Below are positions 9,117 to 19,424 of a DNA stretch of 64,000 nt, piece by piece (within the stretch, counting starts at the first letter, position 1; each line of letters opens with the position of its first letter). This DNA comes from Burkholderia sp. OK233. GTDB taxonomy: Bacteria; Pseudomonadota; Gammaproteobacteria; Burkholderiales; Burkholderiaceae. The notes below the pieces were generated by a model. It was not told the origin of the DNA, made no database searches, and was given only the letters and a program-made list of their open reading frames with translations. Made by a program: the position numbers and the translations under genes. Where the stretch lies: contig NZ_OCSR01000001.1 in assembly GCF_900230185.1 (NCBI RefSeq), positions 1,240,001 through 1,304,000 on the forward strand. The letters are read 5' to 3'.

Positions 9117-11179
9117 ATGGATCATTCCAGCACATCCAGCGGGACCGGGATCGTGAACGGTGGCGGGCTCACTTCCGCTTCAGCGGCAACAGTCAGCCGT
9201 TTCGCACCGGATCGCAGCCGCGACATCGTCTGTCTTGGCCGACTTGCCGTCGATCTGTACGCGCAGCAGGTCGGCGCGCGACTCGAAGACGTGTCGAGCT
9301 TCGCGAAGTATCTTGGCGGTTCATCGGCGAATATTGCGTTCGGTTGCGCGCGGCTCGGGCTTGCATCAGCGATGCTGGCGCGCGTCGGTAACGATCACAT
9401 GGGGCGTTTTCTCACCGAGACTTTGACGAAGGAAGGCTGCGACGTCAGTCATGTACGCGTCGATCAGGAGCGCCTGACCGCCCTCGTTCTGCTCGGTCTG
9501 AAAGATCGCGATACCTTTCCGCTGATCTTCTATCGCGAGAATTGCGCGGATATGGCGGTGGATGAAGCGGATTTCGACGAGGCGTATATCGCTTCGTCGA
9601 AAGCGCTGCTGATTACCGGCACGCACTTCTCGACCGAGCAGGTGAATCGCGCGAGCCGGCGCGCGCTGGATTACGCGCGACGCAATAACGTACGCACTGT
9701 GCTCGATATCGACTATCGCCCGGTGTTGTGGGGTCTCACGGGCAAGGCGGACGGTGAAACCCGCTTCGTCGCCAGCGAAGGCGTGACCGCGCACTTGCAG
9801 CGCATCCTGCCTTTGTTCGATCTGGTGATCGGCACCGAGGAGGAGTTCCGTATCGCCGGCGGCAAGACCGAACTCGTCGACGCACTCGCGATGGTGCGCG
9901 CCGTGACGCCGGCCACGCTGGTTCTGAAGCGCGGGCCGATGGGCTGCCAGATCATCGACGGCAAAGTACCCGCAAAGCTCGACGATTTACCGATTCACGG
10001 CGGCGTGGAAGTCGAAGTGCTCAACGTACTCGGCGCAGGCGATGCATTCGCCTCGGGCTTTCTCTCCGGATGGTTGCGCGATCAGCCGCTCGAAGCTAGC
10101 GCCCGTGCGGCGAATGCGAGCGGCGCGCTGGTTGTCTCGCGTCACGGCTGTGCGCCCGCGATGCCAACGCCCGCCGAACTCGACTATTTCCTGCGCGAAG
10201 CCAAGGCCGATCCGCAACGCATGCGCCGCCCCGACCGAGATGCAACGCTCGCACGCCTGCATCGCGTCTCCCCTGCCCGCAAACAATGGGACGAAGTACT
10301 TGGCTTCGCGTTTGATCACCGCAACCAGTTCTTCGAACTCGCGCAGCAGACCGGCGCAGATGAAGCACGTATCGTGCAACTGAAGGGTCTGTTCGTCGAA
10401 GCTGTCGCGCAGACGGAAACCGCCTTGGGCTTACAAGGTCACATCGGGATATTGAGCGACGACCGCTACGGTCAGGACGCATTGAACGCCGCCACCGGCC
10501 GCGGATGGTGGATCGGCCGGCCGGTTGAGCTGCCCGGGTCCGTGCCGCTCGTGTTCGACCACGGACGCTCGATCGGCACGACGCTGATCGCGTGGCCGCA
10601 GGAACACATCGCCAAGTGCCTCGTGCAATTCCATCCCGACGAACCGGTCGAACAACGCCTCGAACAGGAAGCGCAACTGCGTGCGCTTTACGACGCGACG
10701 CAAGCGAGCGGCCACGAACTGCTGCTGGAAGTGATTCCGCCGAAGCACGCGCATCTGCCGCAAGCACCGGACATCGTTTATCGCGCGTTGAAGCGGCTGT
10801 ACAACATCGGCATCTATCCGGAATGGTGGAAGCTCGAACCGATGGATGCCGCCCAATGGCAAGCCGTCGACGCGCTGATCGCCGAGCGTGATCCGTACTG
10901 CCGGGGCGTGGTGCTGCTCGGTTTGTCGGCGGGCGTCGAGCAATTGAACGAAGGCTTTCGCGCGGCGGCGCAATCGGCGACATGCCGCGGCTTTACCGTG
11001 GGCCGCACGATCTTTCACGAACCGAGCCATGCGTGGCTCGCCGGTGAGATCGGCGACGACGAGCTGATCGCGCGGGTGCGCCGCACGCTCGAAACGCTGA
11101 TCGCGTCGTGGCGTGCGACGCGTGGAACGACAAGCACGCAGCCCACTACGGCGGACCATGCACATCAGGAGCAGGCGGC

Positions 11180-11183
<4 letters not shown>
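9117..11183 (+). CDS. iolC: IolC-DUF2090 fusion: 5-dehydro-2-deoxygluconokinase with C-terminal aldolase-like domain
   Basis: The N-terminal half (about residues 35-350) is a PfkB-family sugar kinase with CLGRLAVDLYAQQVG, LGGSSANIAFG and the ATP-site motif GAGDAFASGF. It phosphorylates 2-deoxy-5-keto-gluconate. The C-terminal half (about 370-680) is a DUF2090 domain, a TIM-barrel family proposed to cleave the phosphorylated product (the IolJ step). No separate iolJ is in the window. The ATG at 9117 is chosen over an upstream start at 9075 because homologous sequence begins well downstream and the 5' extension looks noncoding. The 688-residue size is normal for the fused form. The stop overlaps iolD by ATGA. 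Confidence 0.92.
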
Positions 11184-13153
<1,970 letters not shown>

Positions 13154-13163
13154 GGACGCCCGC

Positions 13164-14090
13164 ATGACTGCTTTCGACGTACGTATCGGCATTAACCCCT
13201 TATCGTGGATGAACGATGACCTGCCTTCGCTCGGTGGCGAAACGCCGCTCGAAGTCGCGTTGACCGAAGGGCGCCAGATCGGCTACCAGGGTTTCGAACT
13301 CGGCAACAAGTTTCCGCGCGAACCGCAGGCGCTGAAGACACTGCTTGCCCAATACGATCTGGCCTTGGTATCCGGCTGGTACTCAGGACGACTCGCGCGA
13401 CGCAGCGTGGAAGAAGAAATCGCCTCGGTCGGCCCGCATCTCGAACTGCTCGCACAGAACGGCGCGACCGCGATGGTCTATGGCGAAGTCGCCGATTCAA
13501 TCCAGGGCGCACCGCAACCGCTCTATCAACGCCCGCGTTTTTTCAGCGAAGCGCAGTGGGCCGCGTACGCGGCGCGCGTCGATGAATTCGCGCGCTACAC
13601 GCTAAGCCGCGGTGTGCGACTGGCGTACCATCATCACATGGGCGCGTATGTCGAAACGCCGGCTGACGTCGATCAACTGATGTCGCGCACAAGCGACGCT
13701 GTCGGCCTGCTGTTCGACGCAGGACACATCACATTTGCCGGCGGCGATCCACTCGCGGTGCTCGATAAACACATCGGGCGCGTGTGTCACGTGCACTGCA
13801 AGGACGTTCGACCGGCGGTGATGAAACTGGCGCGCAATCGCAACTGGAGTTTTCTCGATGCCGTGATCAACGGCGCGTTCACGGTACCGGGCGATGGCGC
13901 GGTGAACTTCCCGGCGATCATCGATCGATTGAAGCGGCATGGCTATCGTGGCTGGCTGGTGGTTGAAGCGGAACAGGACCCGGTGGTGGCGCCATCGTAT
14001 GAGTATGCGCAGAAAGGATTCCGGACGTTGCGAGCGCTGCTCGATGCACCGCTCGACGCCAGTGGCGGGACTGAGCAGGAGGCAGCATGA
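13164..14090 (+). CDS. iolE: Myo-inosose-2 dehydratase
   Basis: IolE dehydrates 2-keto-myo-inositol to the trihydroxycyclohexane-dione used by IolD. The 308-residue protein is an AP-endonuclease-2-type TIM barrel starting IGINPLSWMNDDLPSLGG, characteristic of IolE. Metal-ligand regions include YHHHMGAYVET, LLFDAGHITFAGGD, HVHCKDVRP and the late Glu in WLVVEAEQDP. The ATG at 13164 is the first with homologous downstream sequence; the longer frame from 13062 overlaps iolD. Its stop overlaps iolB by ATGA. Confidence 0.95.
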   Translation: MTAFDVRIGINPLSWMNDDLPSLGGETPLEVALTEGRQIGYQGFELGNKFPREPQALKTLLAQYDLALVSGWYSGRLARRSVEEEIASVGPHLELLAQNGATAMVYGEVADSIQGAPQPLYQRPRFFSEAQWAAYAARVDEFARYTLSRGVRLAYHHHMGAYVETPADVDQLMSRTSDAVGLLFDAGHITFAGGDPLAVLDKHIGRVCHVHCKDVRPAVMKLARNRNWSFLDAVINGAFTVPGDGAVNFPAIIDRLKRHGYRGWLVVEAEQDPVVAPSYEYAQKGFRTLRALLDAPLDASGGTEQEAA

Positions 14091-14887
14091 GTTTATTGGT
14101 GAAGGCGCAGCGCGAGGGCCAGACAATCGCGCGGGTGACGCCTGAGTCGGCGTGCTGGCGGTATGTGGGATTTGCTGCTTACCGGCTGGGCGTGGATGAA
14201 GTCGTGCATGTGTTTGAGCCGTCTCGCGAGGTGTGTATCGTCGTGTTGACGGGCGCGGTGGATATTGAAACTGCTGATTCAAAATGGAGTTCACTGGGTT
14301 CACGCGATAGCGTGTTCGAGGATTCCGCGCCGTATGCGGTGTATTTGCCGCCTGGCGTGCGGACGACGGTTCGCGCCTGTCGCGACGCTGAGGTTGGTGT
14401 GGCAAGTGCGCCCGGCAAGGGGGCGTATCCGGCGAGGTTGATCGAGCCTTCTACGATGAAGCGTTCCACGCGTGGGAAGGGGCTGAATACGCGCTACGTA
14501 TGCGATATTCTTCCGCAGACTGAGCTTGCGGAGTCTTTGCTTGTGGTTGAGGTTCGGACGCCTGGTGGGCATGCGTCGAGCTATCCGCCGCATAAGCACG
14601 ATACGGATAATGTGCCTCATGAGAGTTCGCTCGAAGAGACTTATTATCATCGGCTCGATCCGCCGCAAGGGTTTGCTTTTCAGCGTGTGTATACGGATAT
14701 GCGGGATATCGATGAGTCGATGGCCGTCGAGAATCACGACGTCGTGATGGTGCCGCGTGGGTATCATCCTGTTGTTGTTCCCTATGGGTATGAGTCTTAT
14801 TATTTGAATGTGATGGCTGGGGGGCAGCGGACGTGGCATTTTCGGAATGATCCGGCGCATGAGTGGATTATTAATAAGGATGGGTAG
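14087..14887 (+). CDS. iolB: 5-deoxy-glucuronate isomerase
   Basis: IolB isomerises 5-deoxy-glucuronate to 2-deoxy-5-keto-gluconate, the substrate of IolC. This 266-residue protein is a KduI/IolB-type bicupin, with metal-binding residues in SYPPHKHDTDN and SSLEETYYHRL. It is the last gene of the inositol operon and ATGA-coupled to iolE. Codon use is unusual: wobble positions are mainly T and G, increasingly so towards the 3' end, unlike the C/G-ending codons of iolD and iolE. The stop is 7 bp from a long palindromic repeat. No iolA is present downstream. Confidence 0.94.
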   Translation: MSLLVKAQREGQTIARVTPESACWRYVGFAAYRLGVDEVVHVFEPSREVCIVVLTGAVDIETADSKWSSLGSRDSVFEDSAPYAVYLPPGVRTTVRACRDAEVGVASAPGKGAYPARLIEPSTMKRSTRGKGLNTRYVCDILPQTELAESLLVVEVRTPGGHASSYPPHKHDTDNVPHESSLEETYYHRLDPPQGFAFQRVYTDMRDIDESMAVENHDVVMVPRGYHPVVVPYGYESYYLNVMAGGQRTWHFRNDPAHEWIINKDG

Positions 14888-14893
14888 GGGGTG

Positions 14894-15137
14894 TTGCCTT
14901 TTGCGGCGGCATTGGCCGTGTTCTTGGGGCTTTGGCCTTTCCTTGATTTGCTAGTGGTCTATTAGCGTTCCCCCTGTGCGGGGCGGCACTTACTTTCTTT
15001 GCCGGCTGCAAAGAAAAGTAGGCAAAAGAAAGCAGCTCAAACCGCTAATGCTAAGTGGGTCCCATGGTTTGCTACGGGTAGTGGTGCATCTGGAATCCGT
15101 GATTTCGCACATTCCGCGCTAGTGACAAAGGTGTCAT
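14894..15137 (+). repeat. Left arm of long palindromic repeat element
   Basis: These 244 bp reappear inverted, at about 90% identity by eye, in 15453-15573 plus 16838-16986. Matching landmarks are the segments around GCGGCGGCATTGGCCGTG, CTAATAGACCACTA (inverted copy), GCAGCTCAAACCGCT, CTACGGGTAGTGGTGCATC and AGTGACAAAGGTGTCAT. The arm begins 7 bp after the iolB stop. A loop of about 315 bp (15138-15452) with no convincing gene separates the arms. I recall similar sequence as a dispersed repeat in Burkholderia-group genomes. Confidence 0.85.
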
Positions 15138-15452
15138 CAGCTCCCACTCCGCACTGCGTGCGTCGCGGACGGGTCTGCATGGGAAACCAGCGGCTTCGGT
15201 TGCGCGCCGTGGGGGCCGTCGGCTTCGCCTCGGCGACGCACCTCTGCACTCCGCCGGGAACCCCGCCTCAAATGATATGACGGTGTGCTGAATTACCGTC
15301 CCCGTTGCGGTTGCGGTTGCCGTTCCAATCGGAATCGGGATGGTGGCGGCGTGTGCGATGACGAGCCACGGTTCGGTGGCGAGGTGTGAGCGTCAAAACG
15401 TAGCGGGTGGTTTTAAGAACTACTCTTCGGCGCGCACAGCGCCGCCGGAAGT
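15138..15452. other. Loop region of the palindromic repeat, no gene seen
   Basis: This GC-rich segment separates the arms. It holds short internal repeats such as GTTGCGGTTGCGGTTGCCGTT (as hexamers of GTTGCG type near 15304-15322). Open frames here are short, lack ribosome sites and show no family resemblance. Confidence 0.6.
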
Positions 15453-15573
15453 ATGACGCCCTTGTCACTGACGTCGAATGCGGGAGAACACAGATTCCAG
15501 ATGCACCACTACCCGTAGCAGACCACGGTGCCCACTTAGCATGAGCGGTTTGAGCTGCTTTCTCTTGCCTACT
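15453..15573 (-). repeat. Right arm of palindromic repeat, inner portion (up to IS insertion)
   Basis: The segment runs inverted to about 15016-15137 of the left arm, for example GATGCACCACTACCCGTAGCA and AGCGGTTTGAGCTGC. It ends at the CT core (15572-15573), where the IS110 element is inserted. The arm resumes at 16838. Confidence 0.82.
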
Positions 15574-15584
15574 TGTATATTCCC

Positions 15585-15745
15585 TCCTGTGGCGCCGCCC
15601 CGATCAGGTACCGCCACATGGACAGTCAGCTCGTCTGCCTACAGGGCTCCGAGCCCGCAGAGAAGCCTGAGCGACTGTCCTTTTCATCCTCTTAACCCGA
15701 ACAGTTGACTGAGCCTCGAGCTCGTATTTTCCTGCAAGTATGGGT
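15585..15745 (+). ncRNA. Predicted bridge RNA of the IS110 element
   Basis: The region between the left end and the transposase folds into three elements in the order known for IS110-group bridge RNAs. (1) A 5' stem-loop: TGTGGCG 15588-15594 with CGCCACA 15612-15618. (2) A target-binding loop: stem 15620-15632 (GGACAGTC-A-GCTC) with 15669-15680, an internal loop, and apical hairpin 15644-15656. (3) A donor-loop-like hairpin around 15695-15745. In the internal loop, TGCCTAC (15636-15642) is identical to the left flank 15566-15572. AGAGAAGC (15659-15666) is complementary to the right flank 16837-16844. The donor loop match is weaker: ACAGTTG 15701-15707 versus ACGGTTG at the right IS end. Confidence 0.75.
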
Positions 15746-15751
15746 ACCGTG

Positions 15752-16699
15752 ATGAACCAGATTTCCTCTTCCGTTTATATCGGCATCGACGTTAGCGGTA
15801 GCACCCTCGACGTTGCCATCCACGACACCACCGAGCATTTCAGTGTCGACAATGAAACCGCTGCCATCGACCAGCTGGTCCAGCGTCTGATCGCGCTGGG
15901 CCCCACCCTGATTGTCATGGAGGCCACCGGCAAGCTCGAGCTCGCCGTGCTCAGGGCACTCTGTGAGGCCGGCCTGCCCGCTGTCGCGGTTAATCCCCGG
16001 CAGGTGCGCGACTTTGCCAAAGCCACCGGCAAACGGGCGAAGACAGACCGCATCGACGCGTTCGTCATTGCCCATTTCGCCGCCGTCATCAAACCCGTCG
16101 TGCGTCCGCTCAACGATGTGCAGACCGAGCAGCTGCAAGCGCTGCTGCTGCGCCGTGCCCAGCTCATCGACATGCTCGTGGCCGAGAAGGCCCGCCTGGA
16201 GCGCGCACACGCCGCGGCGAAGGAAAGCCTGAATGACCACATCAAATGGCTCAAACAGCAGCTCACCGTCGCGGACAAGGACATCGATTCGTTCATGCGC
16301 TCTTCGTCCGCCTGGCGCCAGAAGGAGGATCTGCTGCGCTCGGTGCCCGGTATCGGCCCCGGTGCCGCGGCTACGCTGATCGCCTTCATGCCCCAGCTCG
16401 GCTCGCTGAACCGCCGCGAGATCGCCGCACTTACCGGCGTCGCGCCGTTCAATTGCGACAGCGGCAAGCACACCGGCAAGCGTCGCATTCACGGCGGTCG
16501 TGCCATCGTGCGGCGCGCGCTTTACATGGCCTGCATACCTGCGCTGCGCTTCAATCCGGTAATCAGGGCCTTTTACGACCGTCTGCGCAAGGCTGGCAAA
16601 CCGTTCAAGGTGGCCATGACCGCGTGCATTCGCAAGCTCATCGTGACGCTTAACGCCATGGTCCATAACTCAACACCCTGGAACGCATCGACGAATTAA
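15752..16699 (+). CDS. IS110-family transposase (bridge-RNA-guided recombinase)
   Basis: This 315-residue recombinase moves the IS. The N-terminal RuvC-like domain shows the DEDD acidic residues: Asp in YIGIDVSGSTLDVA, Glu in VMEATGKLE, and the Asp pair in KTDRIDAFVIA. A central coiled coil (about residues 125-190) follows. The C-terminal transposase-20 domain contains VPGIGPGAAATLIA, LTGVAPFNCDSGKHTGKR (with the candidate catalytic Ser) and GGRAIVRRALYMA. The ATG at 15752 gives the start MNQISSS; an ATG at 15740 adds four residues. Neither has a clear ribosome site, and both lie at the end of the predicted RNA. No frameshift or stop is seen, so the element may be active. Confidence 0.93.
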   Translation: MNQISSSVYIGIDVSGSTLDVAIHDTTEHFSVDNETAAIDQLVQRLIALGPTLIVMEATGKLELAVLRALCEAGLPAVAVNPRQVRDFAKATGKRAKTDRIDAFVIAHFAAVIKPVVRPLNDVQTEQLQALLLRRAQLIDMLVAEKARLERAHAAAKESLNDHIKWLKQQLTVADKDIDSFMRSSSAWRQKEDLLRSVPGIGPGAAATLIAFMPQLGSLNRREIAALTGVAPFNCDSGKHTGKRRIHGGRAIVRRALYMACIPALRFNPVIRAFYDRLRKAGKPFKVAMTACIRKLIVTLNAMVHNSTPWNASTN

Positions 16700-16837
16700 C
16701 CGGCGGTATAGCTTTGCCTGGATGCTGTGCATGAACGCGATCATTCGCGTGGCCTGCGCTCGCCTGTACCCAACGGGAAAGCCGCGCTGAGATCCAGCGC
16801 TCCGGGAAAGCTTCCCGCTTGACTTCCAATACGGTTG

Positions 16838-16986
16838 CTTCTCTTTGCAGCTATGTCTCCGGTCTATACACAGCCGACAAAGAGAAGTAGGTGCCGCCCC
16901 GCACAGGGGCAACGCTAATAGACCACTAACAATGCAAGGAAAGGCCAGAGCCCTAAGAACACGGCCAATGCCGCCGCAAAAGGCAA
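16838..16986 (-). repeat. Right arm of palindromic repeat, outer portion (after IS insertion)
   Basis: It matches the inverse of 14894-15015, for example GTGCCGCCCCGCACAGGGG and GCTAATAGACCACTA. Relative to the left arm it carries an extra segment of about 23 bp near 16852-16874, ending in a repeat of CAGC. The arm ends 9 bp from the stop codon of the minus-strand lipoprotein gene at 16995. Confidence 0.83.
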
Positions 16987-16994
16987 AACCCTAA

Positions 16995-19424
16995 CTATTT
17001 CCTAGCAGCCAGATCCACCTCTAAACCCCCATCCTCCCCCATCCTCACAGTCCCCTTGGAAACATCCCCCCGATACCCATAAAGATCAAACTTCATCACC
17101 CCAGGATTAGAACTATCCCGAATAAAAGTCCTGGCATTCGTGACCAACGAATTAAACATCTTCACATCACCCGACTCGATCCAGACAAAACTCTTCGCCG
17201 CCCCAACAGGCGGCCTGGCAGCAGCAACAGAACTATCGCGCTTGAACTTCAACACCAACCCCTCGTCAGTCACCGTTGCACCAGCCAGCCGCCCCTGCAA
17301 AACCGGCGGCGGAAACACGGTGTACTGATCGAACACCAGTTCGTTACCCTTCAACGCCACACCCTTGCGTGTAAACGGCGTCAACGACGCCAACGGAATA
17401 TCCAGCGCCCGCAATAACCCCGCCTGCGGCACCCCCAGCACCTTCACCGAGGTCGGCTCATAGACAAGATGCCGCTCATCCCTGGCCACGATCGTGCCGC
17501 TCATCGTCGTCGGCAGCCACACGCCAGGAAAGTGATTCCACAACTTGATCCCGCCCGACACTTCCAACTTGCCATCCACCGGCTTCAGCTGCAAATCGTT
17601 CAGTGAACGCGGCTGGTAGTCCAGCAGATAGTCGTTGAACAACGCAGCCATCGCGGGCCACGGCTCGACCACTTCGCCGCCAATGATGCGAATGTCGTAC
17701 TGGTCAGGATCGTCGAGATCGACCGGTTGACCTGGCTTCTTCGGCACCATCTGCGCATCCAGCGAACGGACATGAAAACCAATCCGGCCCGAGACGTAGA
17801 AGTCGACATTCTCGACGTGAATCAACGGAGCAGGCCCCGACGAGTGCCGCTCGTCGCTGATCGCGGAGCCCGGCGTCGCCATGCGCTGACCGGAAAACGC
17901 CGCACGCGTGCCGACCGGGATCGCGCGTGCAACCGACGCCGTCCGCAACGTCTGCGGCACGTGTTGCCAGACCAGGCGCGCCTGCGCAAGCGACGCCTGC
18001 TGCGCGCGAATGAAGCTGTCGTTAAAGCGCGCGCTCGCGCTACCCACTTGCGTCGGCGCATCTTTCGACGCGCTGGCTAGCGTCGGATATGACGGCAGGT
18101 GCACGTCCAGTGCCCCCGCCTCGTCGAAGGTGAAGTAGCCGGCCGCCATCTGGTCGCGGTAGTGATACAGGTCGAGCACGAACGGCGCGTTCGTATCAAG
18201 CGGGGTCAGCGCCATGTCGATGTTCATCGGCATCGAACGCATGAACTTCACGTCACCGCCCTGCACCAGCATGCCGCGCGGCGGCATCGTCGCGGGCCAG
18301 TCGATTTTCTGCACCGTGCGGTCGTCGAGCGTGAAGCGCACACCTGCCGCACTGGTGTTGATCTGCGTGATGGTCATGCGCAATGCGGGCGGCGGCGTGA
18401 GTTTGGCCACCTGCATCACGACGTCGTCGCCATCGAGACGCGCAATCGGAGTGTCCACTTTCAACAGGTCGGCCATCTTCACGTGCGCGGCCTGCATCAG
18501 CTTGTCGGCGCCGACGCCGGCCACTTCGACATGGTCGGCATGGAACACGAGGTCGTCGGCGTTACGCATCGACAGCGATCCGATCAACACGATCGGCACC
18601 CACGTGTCGCGATGCATTTCGCCCGTGATGCGCAAAGCGCCGCCGTCTTGCGGCACCACACGCATACTGCGCAGCGGCGAGCCCTGGTACTGGAACAGGT
18701 AGCGATTGAAAATCGCAGTGAGCCTGGCGCTGTCGAGCGTGACGTCGCCGCGGTGGACGTTGATCGTCACGCTGGTCGGATCGTCGAACACGATCGGCTG
18801 GCCGGCGCGCGCCGGAGTCAGCGTTGCCGCCATGTCGTGAATCATGAAGCCGATGTCACCGGTCACACGAAAGTCGACGTCGCGCGCGAACATCAACGAA
18901 CCGTCGATGCCGGAATCGCGCAGCGTCAGCGGACGGATGCGCTTTTCGGTCATGCCGCTCGCAGCTGGCACGCGTGCGGCGACGCGCTGTTCGGCAGCGA
19001 GCTGTTTGGCCTTGGCGAGTTCGAGCGAGGGGCGCGATGCGGAGGCGGGTTGATCGGCGGTAGCGCCGACGGCGCTATTCGACGCTGTAGCGACGCCGTT
19101 CGTGGCGCTAGATGTGAGTCCCGCGTCCGGTTGAGATTTTGCCGTCAGCGGACTGTCCTTGTTGCTCACAGCGTTCGCTGCCGCGCTCGTTTGTGTCGAC
19201 GGTGCGGATGCAGCATCACCAGTCGTGGAACTCGCGTCGGCGCACGCGGACATCAGCAGTGCAGCCGTCACCAGCGCCGCACCGGCGCCGGCGCGTGTGC
19301 GCCAAGTTTCTCCGGGCGGCGTTCGCGCCACTCGACTCGACAACATTCTTTGAAGCGGTCGCAGCGCGGGCTCCGTCTGTACGCCGTCAGCCGATGTTTC
19401 GCCCAATGCGCCTGTCTGTTTCAT
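16995..19424 (-). CDS. Large putative lipoprotein with a tandemly duplicated domain
   Basis: I do not recognise the family. The 809-residue protein starts at ATG 19424 behind AGGAGGAGA; a longer frame has no such site. A basic N-terminus precedes a hydrophobic stretch with a lipobox-like LMSAC (Cys61), then a Ser/Ala/Thr-rich linker (about 62-160). Two homologous halves follow, about 175-450 and 530-809. Paired landmarks are DVDFRVTGDIGFMIHD / NVDFYVSGRIGFHVRS, IFNRYLFQYQGSPL / LFNDYLLDYQPRSL, GDVKFMRSM / GDVKMFNSL and TFDEAGALDVHL / MGEDGGLEVDL. Each half is beta-rich and may be a lipid-binding or envelope module. The 3' 300 bp use unusual G/T-rich codons. Confidence 0.75.
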   Translation of the reverse strand: MKQTGALGETSADGVQTEPALRPLQRMLSSRVARTPPGETWRTRAGAGAALVTAALLMSACADASSTTGDAASAPSTQTSAAANAVSNKDSPLTAKSQPDAGLTSSATNGVATASNSAVGATADQPASASRPSLELAKAKQLAAEQRVAARVPAASGMTEKRIRPLTLRDSGIDGSLMFARDVDFRVTGDIGFMIHDMAATLTPARAGQPIVFDDPTSVTINVHRGDVTLDSARLTAIFNRYLFQYQGSPLRSMRVVPQDGGALRITGEMHRDTWVPIVLIGSLSMRNADDLVFHADHVEVAGVGADKLMQAAHVKMADLLKVDTPIARLDGDDVVMQVAKLTPPPALRMTITQINTSAAGVRFTLDDRTVQKIDWPATMPPRGMLVQGGDVKFMRSMPMNIDMALTPLDTNAPFVLDLYHYRDQMAAGYFTFDEAGALDVHLPSYPTLASASKDAPTQVGSASARFNDSFIRAQQASLAQARLVWQHVPQTLRTASVARAIPVGTRAAFSGQRMATPGSAISDERHSSGPAPLIHVENVDFYVSGRIGFHVRSLDAQMVPKKPGQPVDLDDPDQYDIRIIGGEVVEPWPAMAALFNDYLLDYQPRSLNDLQLKPVDGKLEVSGGIKLWNHFPGVWLPTTMSGTIVARDERHLVYEPTSVKVLGVPQAGLLRALDIPLASLTPFTRKGVALKGNELVFDQYTVFPPPVLQGRLAGATVTDEGLVLKFKRDSSVAAARPPVGAAKSFVWIESGDVKMFNSLVTNARTFIRDSSNPGVMKFDLYGYRGDVSKGTVRMGEDGGLEVDLAARK

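Larger units (their letters stand above)
15574..16837 (+). mobile_element. IS110-family insertion sequence (about 1.26 kb)
   Basis: The boundaries were deduced by comparing the interrupted right arm with the intact left arm of the palindrome. Left flank reads TTGCCTA-CT, right flank CT-TCTCTTTGCAGC; the intact arm (inverted) reads TTTTGCCTACTTTTCTTTGC, so the 2-bp core is CT and one copy remains on each side. The element has a 5' noncoding region of about 170 bp, one DEDD transposase gene and about 140 bp of 3' noncoding sequence. There are no terminal inverted repeats and no longer target duplication, as expected for the IS110 group. The size is close to IS621 (about 1.28 kb). Confidence 0.85.

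Noticed and set aside
11108..11179. N-terminal extension of iolD
   Set aside because: These codons lie within iolC, have no ribosome site and do not resemble IolD. The ATGA overlap at 11180 is the natural start.
16852..16874. Second small insertion element in the palindrome
   Set aside because: The segment is too short, lacks inverted repeats and shows only a 4-bp flanking repeat.
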